7,003 bases of DNA from Candidatus Izemoplasma sp. (lineage in GTDB: Bacteria > Bacillota_I > Bacilli_A > Izemoplasmatales > Izemoplasmataceae). The translations under genes and the position numbers were made by a program. Where the stretch lies: NCBI GenBank assembly GCA_021736285.1, contig JAIPGE010000074.1, forward strand, positions 1-7,003, given 5' to 3'. Positions 1 through 5,047 of the stretch are shown here, one piece after another (position 1 is the stretch's first letter; every line of letters starts with the position of its first letter). The notes below the pieces were generated by a model, which did no database searches, had not been told where the DNA came from, and was given only the letters and a program-made list of their open reading frames with translations.

Positions 1-297
1 AACCATGCAGATTTAAAACATGTTATTGATCAATTAATTAACGGCTTCTTTGACACGGTTGATCAAAATGAATTTAGAGCTATTTATGATAATTTAATGG
101 AACACGATCAATATTTTGTCTTAAAAGATTTTGAGAGTTACCGCCAAGCACATGAACGTGCGAATGATTTATATAAAGATGAGGCAGCTTGGTTTAAAGC
201 AAGCATCATTAATATTGCTAGATCAGGATACTTCTCAAGTGACCGAACAATTGAACAATATGTCGCAGATATTTGGCACTTAAAAACAATAAAATAA
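1..297 (+). CDS. glgP: Glycogen/starch phosphorylase, C-terminal end (5' truncated by window)
   Basis: The reading frame is open from base 1 and gives the last 98 residues before a TAA stop. It matches the C-terminal end of alpha-glucan phosphorylases (GT35): NHADLKHVIDQLINGFF, then YFVLKDFESY, and the hallmark tail NIARSGYFSSDRTIEQY followed by an Ile-Trp ending. The full enzyme (usually about 750-850 residues, cytoplasmic, PLP-dependent) releases glucose-1-phosphate from glycogen or maltodextrin. The PLP lysine and catalytic domain lie upstream of the window and cannot be checked. The ATG at 97 is an internal methionine, not the start. The stop codon sits inside the stem of the following terminator, so this gene is the last of its transcript. 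Its product is the substrate of PgcA, encoded at 2041-3726. Family assignment is firm; the glycogen versus maltodextrin preference cannot be read from this piece. Confidence 0.93.
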   Translation, partial: NHADLKHVIDQLINGFFDTVDQNEFRAIYDNLMEHDQYFVLKDFESYRQAHERANDLYKDEAAWFKASIINIARSGYFSSDRTIEQYVADIWHLKTIK

Positions 298-318
298 CGA
301 CTTCGGTCGTTATTTTTT
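291..318 (+). terminator. Rho-independent terminator of glgP
   Basis: An 11-bp stem (291-301 with 306-316) closes on a C(UUCG)G tetraloop at 302-305 and runs into a U-tract at 313-318. The glgP stop codon (295-297) is part of the 5' arm. The A-rich 5' foot pairs with the U-tract. This is an unusually stable loop and a textbook intrinsic terminator. Confidence 0.93.
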
Positions 319-326
319 AGTTTTAT

Positions 327-355
327 TTGACATCTCTTGTAAATTTCGGTATACT
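327..355 (+). promoter_or_regulatory. Sigma-A-type promoter for the riboswitch-ribU transcript
   Basis: The -35 box TTGACA (327-332) is a perfect match. A 17-nt spacer leads to the -10 box TATACT (350-355). Transcription would start near 362, just before the riboswitch aptamer, and the promoter begins directly after the glgP terminator. The boxes, spacing and position all agree. Confidence 0.88.
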
Positions 356-366
356 CTAATTGGATA

Positions 367-479
367 AAATCTTCAGGGCAGGGTGAAATTCCCGACCGGC
401 GGTAACAGTCCGCGAGTGTGAAAGCACAGGAGTAGGTGCAATTCCTATACCGATAGTATAGTCTAGATGAGAGAAGATC
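367..479 (+). promoter_or_regulatory. FMN riboswitch (RFN element) aptamer
   Basis: The conserved RFN landmarks are present in order: closing stem P1 5' strand ATCTTC (369-374), GCAGGGTGAAATTCCCGACC, GGCGGTAACAGTCCGCGA, a variable hairpin with GTGTGAAAGCAC, then GGTGCAATTCC, ACCGATAGTATAGTCTAGAT and the P1 3' strand GAAGAT (473-478). Stem P1 pairs 6 bp perfectly. The family binds flavin mononucleotide and switches off riboflavin synthesis or transport genes. Here it lies in the 5' leader of ribU, which fits. Small departures from the commonest sequence (GCAATTCC for GAAATTCC, GATGAGAG for GATGGGAG) fall within normal family variation. Confidence 0.97.
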
Positions 480-516
480 AAACAGAGATGTTTTTTTGAT
501 ATTCCTTTAATTATGC

Positions 517-548
517 CTAACGAAGATTTATTCGTTGGTTTTTTATTT
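517..548 (+). terminator. Riboswitch-controlled attenuator hairpin (expression platform)
   Basis: An 8-bp stem (517-524 with 531-538, one G-U pair) has a 6-nt loop GATTTA (525-530) and is followed by a U-rich run beginning TTTTTT at 539-544. It lies between the FMN aptamer and the ribU ribosome binding site. This indicates transcription attenuation: FMN binding would favour termination. Bases 522-529 (GAAGATTT) can instead pair with 367-374 (AAATCTTC), the 5' side of P1, which gives a plausible antiterminator. The hairpin is seen directly; the switching mechanism is inferred. Confidence 0.82.
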
Positions 549-569
549 GAAAAAATAGGAGGAATTATT

Positions 570-1175
570 ATGAAAACTGAAGCAAGTGTAAGAACCAATC
601 GAATTGTTACGTTAGGAATTTTATCCGCATTAGGTGCTGTCTTGATGTTGATTGAAATTCCTTACCCAATTGTACCATTTTTAAATTTTGATTTAAGTGA
701 TGTCGTTATTTTGATTGTCTTTATGCTTTACGGCTGGAAGGAAGCATCATTTGTCGCGCTTTTAAAAGTGCTTGTGCACCTTATTGTCAAAGGTCCAGTC
801 GGACCCGCAGCTATCGGTCAAATTTCCGCATTTATCGCCAGTATGGGATATATCGGAGGAATGGTTTTAGCAATTAAAGTATATCGTTTAAATCGATATT
901 TAGCCGCATTTATTGTTGCTATGGTAGTAACAGTATTGATGGTTGTTGCAAACTATCTGTTCATCACACCAATTTATATGGGTGGATTAACATTTGTAGA
1001 TGTTCAAGATTGGGTGACATTATCAACCTTTGGATTAGAAGGATCACCAAGTTATCTTCAAACAATTATTATCCTTTATACGCCGTTTAATATCATTAAA
1101 GGATTGTTAATTACGTTCTCATTTTTTGCAATTTACGAATTGCTGAAACGTCAAAACATTGTTTCATTTAAATAA
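570..1175 (+). CDS. ribU: Riboflavin ECF transporter substrate-binding (S) component RibU
   Basis: This 201-residue membrane protein is of the usual RibU length. It binds riboflavin and delivers it through a shared ECF module (EcfT, EcfA, EcfA'), which is not in this window. About six hydrophobic segments are visible, near residues 10-30, 43-56, 58-74, 83-104, 109-133 and 165-190. Family signatures are the N-terminal TLGILSALGAVLMLIE, FDLSDV (40-45), and LLKVLVHLIVKGPVGP (64-79). The start is the ATG at 570, because AGGAGG at 557-562 lies 7 nt before it. An in-frame ATG at 513 would put 19 extra residues across the attenuator hairpin and is rejected. The FMN riboswitch directly upstream supports riboflavin or a close flavin precursor as substrate. 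The gene is monocistronic, with its own promoter and terminator. Confidence 0.95.
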   Translation: MKTEASVRTNRIVTLGILSALGAVLMLIEIPYPIVPFLNFDLSDVVILIVFMLYGWKEASFVALLKVLVHLIVKGPVGPAAIGQISAFIASMGYIGGMVLAIKVYRLNRYLAAFIVAMVVTVLMVVANYLFITPIYMGGLTFVDVQDWVTLSTFGLEGSPSYLQTIIILYTPFNIIKGLLITFSFFAIYELLKRQNIVSFK

Positions 1176-1201
1176 CACTTCATCGAAGTGTTATTTTTTT
1201 T
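1171..1201 (+). terminator. Rho-independent terminator of ribU
   Basis: An 11-bp perfect stem (1171-1181 with 1185-1195) with a 3-nt loop is followed by a run of T from 1194 to 1201. As in glgP, the stop codon (1173-1175) forms part of the 5' arm. Confidence 0.93.
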
Positions 1202-1230
1202 CGGGAGTAAACGACTTATTTGAAATGATA

Positions 1231-1260
1231 ATTGGTTTTTCTAAATAGTAAAAAACCAAT
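1231..1260. repeat. Perfect 10-bp inverted repeat upstream of the peroxiredoxin promoter
   Basis: ATTGGTTTTT (1231-1240) and AAAAACCAAT (1251-1260) are exact reverse complements separated by 10 nt. No T-run follows on either strand, so it does not look like a terminator. It begins about 50 nt upstream of the predicted -35 box of the peroxiredoxin gene. A regulator-binding site is possible, but the sequence matches no operator I recognise. The repeat is certain; its role is unknown. Confidence 0.6.
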
Positions 1261-1281
1261 GAAAAATATAAACCATTTTAA

Positions 1282-1309
1282 TTGAAATAAATCTAATTTG
1301 TGTTACACT
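1282..1309 (+). promoter_or_regulatory. Predicted extended -10 promoter of the peroxiredoxin gene
   Basis: TTGAAA (1282-1287), a 16-nt spacer and TACACT (1304-1309) are preceded by TG in the extended -10 position (1301-1302). The expected start is near 1316, giving a leader of about 26 nt. A loose inverted repeat, TTACA (1303-1307) and TGTAA (1315-1319), overlaps the -10 box and start site and could be an operator. It is not a good PerR box (TTATAATNATTATAA). Confidence 0.6.
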
Positions 1310-1341
1310 TTTAATGTAATAAAAATGAAGGAGTGAACAAA

Positions 1342-1920
1342 ATGGCATTTGAAAATGATTTTTATGTAACAGGTGCAAAAGTAGGAAAGCAAGCACCAAA
1401 ATTTGAAATGGAAGCCGTCTTACCAGAGGGTAACTATATGGATCGTTTTGGGACCGTAAATCTTGATGATTTATTAAAAGATGGAAAATGGGTAGTGTTG
1501 TATTTCTATCCATTAGATTTTACATTTGTATGTCCGACTGAAATTCAGCGATTCGATGAATTAAATGAAGAATTTGAGAAGAAAGGTGCAGTTTTAATCG
1601 CTACATCAACCGATAGTTTACACAGTCACTTAGCTTGGCAAAGTCGAAAGGATTTGGGTCAGTTAACACATATTCATGCGTCAGATAATAATCATAAAGT
1701 CAGCGAAGCATACGGTGTTTTAGATGATGAAAAAGGTGTCGCATGGCGGGGAACATTTATTATCTCACCAAATGGCGTTTTAAAAAGCGCACAAGTAAAC
1801 CATGGTGAGGGTGGTCGTAATGTCGATGAAGTATTGCGCTTACTGGAAGTATTCCAAAATGAGGTAAAAGGGAAAATGGTACCTTGTGGATGGAAACCAG
1901 GCGAGGAATTTGTCGAGTAA
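1342..1920 (+). CDS. Typical 2-Cys peroxiredoxin (AhpC/Prx1-like thiol peroxidase)
   Basis: This 192-residue cytoplasmic enzyme reduces H2O2 and organic hydroperoxides with cysteine thiols. The thioredoxin fold carries the active-site motif YPLDFTFVCPTE: Pro57, Thr61 and peroxidatic Cys64, with the supporting Arg136 in AWRGTF. The second cysteine, Cys182, lies in MVPCGWKPGEEF near the C-terminus, where the resolving cysteine sits in this class. It is read Pro-Cys rather than the usual Cys-Pro. The protein ends ten residues later, and both the GGLG loop and the C-terminal YF motif are missing, so resistance to over-oxidation is likely. The ATG at 1342 follows AAGGAG (1328-1333) by 8 nt; the GTG at 1333 overlaps that site and is rejected. 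No dedicated AhpF-type reductase is adjacent, so thioredoxin is the likely electron donor. The gene is flanked by its own promoter and terminator. Symbols such as ahpC or prx would be guesses. Confidence 0.93.
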   Translation: MAFENDFYVTGAKVGKQAPKFEMEAVLPEGNYMDRFGTVNLDDLLKDGKWVVLYFYPLDFTFVCPTEIQRFDELNEEFEKKGAVLIATSTDSLHSHLAWQSRKDLGQLTHIHASDNNHKVSEAYGVLDDEKGVAWRGTFIISPNGVLKSAQVNHGEGGRNVDEVLRLLEVFQNEVKGKMVPCGWKPGEEFVE

Positions 1921-1955
1921 TACGGCTTAGATAGGTTGTTCACAAACTAACCAAG

Positions 1956-1996
1956 AAAAAGACTATTTTACATTGTAAAAATAGTCTTTTTATTAT
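1956..1996 (+). terminator. Terminator after the peroxiredoxin gene
   Basis: GACTATTTT (1961-1969) pairs with AAAATAGTC (1978-1986), and the flanking A5 (1956-1960) pairs with T5 (1987-1991), making a 14-bp stem with an 8-nt loop. The run of T at 1987-1991 serves as the U-tract, and the A-run on the other side could let it work in both directions. An extra A on the 3' arm permits a second pairing register. The -35 box of the next promoter lies inside this hairpin. Confidence 0.83.
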
Positions 1997-2001
1997 ATAA
2001 T
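1973..2001 (+). promoter_or_regulatory. Predicted promoter of the pgcA-rnf operon
   Basis: TTGTAA (1973-1978), a 17-nt spacer and a perfect TATAAT (1996-2001) give a start near 2008 and a leader of about 33 nt. The -35 box falls in the loop and 3' arm of the upstream terminator, so the two signals overlap. No riboswitch or clear operator is visible in the short leader. Confidence 0.7.
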
Positions 2002-2040
2002 AAGGACTGGGTTTTTTGAGCCTAAAAAGGAGTGGCGACG

Positions 2041-3726
2041 ATGAATGATATAATTGAAAAATGGAAAAGCTACAAACAATTAGACAAAGACCTTAAAGAA
2101 GAACTTTTTTCATTAGATAATGACGCATTACAAGATGCGTTTTATAAAAATTTAGAATTTGGAACTGGTGGTATGCGTGGCATCATCGGCGTTGGGACAA
2201 ACCGAATGAATCAATATACAATTCGAAAAGCCAATGCTGGATTTGCTAAATATCTTCTTGAACAAACACCTCATCCAAGTGTCGTTATCGCGCATGATAA
2301 CCGTCACAAAAGTGTTACATTTGCGAAAGAAAGTGCATGTGTCCTAGCCAAACAAGGGATTCATGTTTATTTATTTGATGATTTAAGACCGACACCTGAA
2401 TTATCTTTCGCAGTAAGACATTTAAACGCAACTGGTGGGATTGTGGTGACCGCATCACATAATCCTCCTGAATATAATGGGTATAAGATTTATGACGCAC
2501 ATGGTTGTCAACTTGTCCCTAAATATGCCGACAAAGTGGTGCAATATGTCAATGAAATTGAAGATGTATTTGCGATTGAAACACTGGATTATGAAATGGC
2601 AAAAACCAACAACTTGATTACAATTATTGGGCAAGAGATTGATGATTTATACATTAACCGTGTCCTAGACATTCAATTAGATAAAACTTTAAAGAAAGAT
2701 ATTAAAATCGTGTTTACACCACTTCATGGAACAAGCGGTACAATTGGTTTAGAAACACTTAAAAAAGCAGGATATGATGTGTATCCAGTGGAAGCACAAA
2801 TGTTACCTGATCCCAATTTCAGCACTATCAAAAGTCCCAATCCAGAAGATGAAGAAGCATTTCAAATGGCCATCGAAAAAGGAAACGCAATTGATGCTGA
2901 TGTGTTGATTGCAACAGATCCTGATGGCGATAGATTGGGAATCGCTGTGAAACACGAGGGAGGATATAAATTATTAAATGGAAATCAAACTGGCGCTATT
3001 TTAGTCCACTATATTTTATCCCAACGAAAACAACAAAAGACCTTACCCAAACACGGTATGGTATATAATACGATAGTAACAAGTGAATTCGGGGCAACCA
3101 TTGCCAGAGACTTTGGGATGGAAGTGACAAGTACACTAACAGGATTTAAATTTATTGGCGAACAAGCAAATTTAATTGAAGGTACCGAAAAATCTTTTGT
3201 CTTTGGTTATGAAGAAAGTTATGGTTATGTCATTGAAGATTTTGTTCGAGACAAAGACTCAATCCAAGCGATGCTTATGGCTAGTGAAGTAACTCAGAAA
3301 AAAGCATTAGAAGGTAAAACACTTTATGATTATTTACTAGATCTATATGACACATACGGGTATTATGTTGAAGACTTAGTGAGCATTCGTTTAGAAGGTA
3401 AAACAGGAGAACAAAAAATTCAATCCATCTTATCTGCATTTAGGGAAACGAAACCGGAAACTATTGCTAATAAAAAAGTGATCCGGAATGAAGATTACTT
3501 CAAACAAGTGGGTATTCAAGAGGGGACACCATATACATTAACATTACCAAAATCAAATGTTTTGAAATTCTTTTTAGAAGATGGTAGCTGGTTTGTTTTA
3601 AGACCAAGTGGCACTGAGCCAAAATTAAAAATTTATATTGGTGTTGTAGGCAAAAATTTATCCGATGCAAAGGCGTTAAATAAACGGATTAAAACAAGCG
3701 TACTAGACTTAATTAATCGCATCTAG
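2041..3726 (+). CDS. pgcA: Phosphoglucomutase / phosphomannomutase (alpha-D-phosphohexomutase)
   Basis: This 561-residue cytoplasmic enzyme interconverts glucose-1-phosphate and glucose-6-phosphate (often also mannose phosphates) through a phosphoserine intermediate. All four family motifs are present in order: the phosphoserine loop TASHNPPEYNGYK with Ser139; the Mg-binding loop DPDGDR (Asp293, Asp295, Asp297); the sugar-recognition loop GYEESYGY (389-396); and the phosphate-binding loop RPSGTEPK (521-528). The N-terminal FGTGGMRGIIGVGTNRMN and the overall length match the longer Bacillota PgcA type rather than the roughly 450-residue ManB/GlmM type. The ATG at 2041 is chosen because AAGGAG (2027-2032) is 8 nt upstream; the GTG at 2032 overlaps it. 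Only 14 nt, with no terminator, separate the stop from rnfC, so the genes are probably cotranscribed. It would process the glucose-1-phosphate made by the phosphorylase at 1-297. Sugar specificity is inferred. Confidence 0.95.
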   Translation: MNDIIEKWKSYKQLDKDLKEELFSLDNDALQDAFYKNLEFGTGGMRGIIGVGTNRMNQYTIRKANAGFAKYLLEQTPHPSVVIAHDNRHKSVTFAKESACVLAKQGIHVYLFDDLRPTPELSFAVRHLNATGGIVVTASHNPPEYNGYKIYDAHGCQLVPKYADKVVQYVNEIEDVFAIETLDYEMAKTNNLITIIGQEIDDLYINRVLDIQLDKTLKKDIKIVFTPLHGTSGTIGLETLKKAGYDVYPVEAQMLPDPNFSTIKSPNPEDEEAFQMAIEKGNAIDADVLIATDPDGDRLGIAVKHEGGYKLLNGNQTGAILVHYILSQRKQQKTLPKHGMVYNTIVTSEFGATIARDFGMEVTSTLTGFKFIGEQANLIEGTEKSFVFGYEESYGYVIEDFVRDKDSIQAMLMASEVTQKKALEGKTLYDYLLDLYDTYGYYVEDLVSIRLEGKTGEQKIQSILSAFRETKPETIANKKVIRNEDYFKQVGIQEGTPYTLTLPKSNVLKFFLEDGSWFVLRPSGTEPKLKIYIGVVGKNLSDAKALNKRIKTSVLDLINRI

Positions 3727-3740
3727 AGTGGAGGCACATT

Positions 3741-5042
3741 ATGATTAAAAAATCAAGACAGGTACGGGATTATAAAGAGCTAACAAGGGCCTTACCAACA
3801 CAAACTTATCTTGATCCAGAAAAAGTTTTTATTCATCTACAAAACGGGCGATGCAAGACCTATGACTTATATGTAGAAGAAGGCGATCACGTTTATTTTG
3901 GAGAAGTGATAGGTGTCCGTCATGGTGGTTTTTTTGAACAGCCAATTCATGCGACAATCAGTGGTACTGTTGGTAAAATAGGCAAAAAGTTACACCGGAC
4001 TGGTCGAAAAGTTAAATGTGTTGAGATTGTCAATGATTATAAAGATACATATCATCCCACAATTACAGACCGACCAGACCATGTTATTGATGCGTTAACG
4101 CAAGATGAGATGGTAGAAATTTTAAAACAAAATGCATTAGTTGGGCTTGGTGGAAGTGGATTTCCATCATATATAAAACTCGCAACTAAGGAAACAATCA
4201 ACCATGTTGTTGTGAATGCGGTTGAGTGTGAACCTTATTTAAGCAGTGACTACAGGCTTATTTTAGATCGTCCAGAAGAAGTTATTATGGGTCTTAAATA
4301 CGTCATGCAAGCATTAGAATGTAACCACGGTATCATTGCGATTAAATCCGAGAAGAACCCATTATATGAAGTGTTAACGCAAGTCATTGAACGCCGTTAC
4401 AGTCATTTAAATATCGAAGTGATAAAGCTTGGCAATTATTACCCACAAGGCTGGGAAATAGAAGTCTTTAAAAGTGCACTAGATATAGACATTCCGTATG
4501 GTGAGTTACCAATGAAATATGGGGTATTAGGATTTAATGTCAGTACAACGGCCGGTATTTATAATGCGATTAAGCATAATTTACCAGTTGTGGAACGCTA
4601 TTTCACATTAACAGGAGACGCAATTAACTATCCTCAGAATTACCGGGTACGGGTTGGTACAAGTGTTCAAGACTTAATTCGTCAAAGTGATGGGTATAAA
4701 AAAGAAATGAATGAAGTACTTGTTGTTATGGGAGGCCCGATGATGGGCGTCAGCACCGTGAGTGATGATGTCATTGTGTCAAAAACAACAACCAGTGTTA
4801 TCGTTTTAGAAAATATTGGTTATAAAGAAGAACCTTGCGTGCGTTGTGGCAGTTGTGTCTATAGTTGTCCAGCCCATTTAGAACCAGTCCAAATTATGAC
4901 TGCGGTAAAACGCAATGACAAAGACCAAATGAAAAGCTTACATGCTGATCGATGTATTGAGTGTGGATTATGTGCTTATGTATGTACTTCAAAAATCCAT
5001 GTAACCGATTATGTTCGTAAAGCCAAAAAATTAATTAGGTGA
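3741..5042 (+). CDS. rnfC: Rnf electron-transport complex subunit C (RnfC/RsxC)
   Basis: This 433-residue soluble peripheral subunit is thought to be the NAD(H) site of the ferredoxin:NAD+ oxidoreductase. The flavin/nucleotide-binding loop is GLGGSGFPSYIK (135-146), followed by VVNAVECEPYLSSDY. The C-terminus carries two [4Fe-4S] motifs: Cys366, 369, 372 and 376 (CVRCGSCVYSCP), and Cys405, 408, 411 and 415 (CIECGLCAYVCT). The last is followed by Thr instead of the common Pro. The length fits the short clostridial type without the long C-terminal repeats of enterobacterial RsxC. The N-terminal 60 residues look divergent, without the usual GGIHPP stretch. TGGAGG (3729-3734) lies 6 nt before the ATG at 3741. 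The gene opens the C-D-G-E order typical of clostridial Rnf clusters. It ends in TGA 5 nt before rnfD. Confidence 0.95.
   Translation: MIKKSRQVRDYKELTRALPTQTYLDPEKVFIHLQNGRCKTYDLYVEEGDHVYFGEVIGVRHGGFFEQPIHATISGTVGKIGKKLHRTGRKVKCVEIVNDYKDTYHPTITDRPDHVIDALTQDEMVEILKQNALVGLGGSGFPSYIKLATKETINHVVVNAVECEPYLSSDYRLILDRPEEVIMGLKYVMQALECNHGIIAIKSEKNPLYEVLTQVIERRYSHLNIEVIKLGNYYPQGWEIEVFKSALDIDIPYGELPMKYGVLGFNVSTTAGIYNAIKHNLPVVERYFTLTGDAINYPQNYRVRVGTSVQDLIRQSDGYKKEMNEVLVVMGGPMMGVSTVSDDVIVSKTTTSVIVLENIGYKEEPCVRCGSCVYSCPAHLEPVQIMTAVKRNDKDQMKSLHADRCIECGLCAYVCTSKIHVTDYVRKAKKLIR
5037..5042 (+). promoter_or_regulatory. rnfD ribosome binding site overlapping the rnfC stop
   Basis: AGGTGA contains the TGA stop of rnfC (5040-5042) and lies 5 nt before the ATG at 5048. 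It decides the rnfD start against the GTG at 5039, which lies inside the site. Such overlap suggests translational coupling. Confidence 0.65.
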
Positions 5043-5047
5043 TTACT

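Noticed and set aside
480..497. Small hairpin AAACA-GAGA-TGTTT followed by T's, as a second terminator in the ribU leader
   Set aside because: The stem is only 5 mostly A-U pairs, too weak for termination; the hairpin at 517-538 is a much better candidate.
513..569. Upstream ATG giving a longer RibU with 19 extra residues
   Set aside because: It lies across the attenuator hairpin, has no ribosome binding site, and the ATG at 570 has a perfect AGGAGG 7 nt upstream.
356..598. 80-codon minus-strand open frame over the riboswitch
   Set aside because: It is antisense to the FMN aptamer and ribU start, with no recognisable protein family or supporting start signals.
1217..1232. TTATTTGAAATGATAA as a PerR box
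   Set aside because: It is 16 bp rather than the 15-bp TTATAATNATTATAA, with only the outer TTAT/ATAA matching, and it lies well upstream of the promoter.
1241..1513. 90-codon minus-strand open frame at the peroxiredoxin start
   Set aside because: It is antisense to a clear peroxiredoxin gene and its promoter, with low-complexity content resembling a shadow frame.
1692..1943. 83-codon minus-strand open frame within the peroxiredoxin gene
   Set aside because: It is fully antisense to conserved peroxiredoxin sequence; no family resemblance.
5040..5042. TGA read as Trp (Mycoplasma code)
   Set aside because: TGA ends rnfC exactly where the family ends and just before the rnfD start; all Trp codons seen are TGG.
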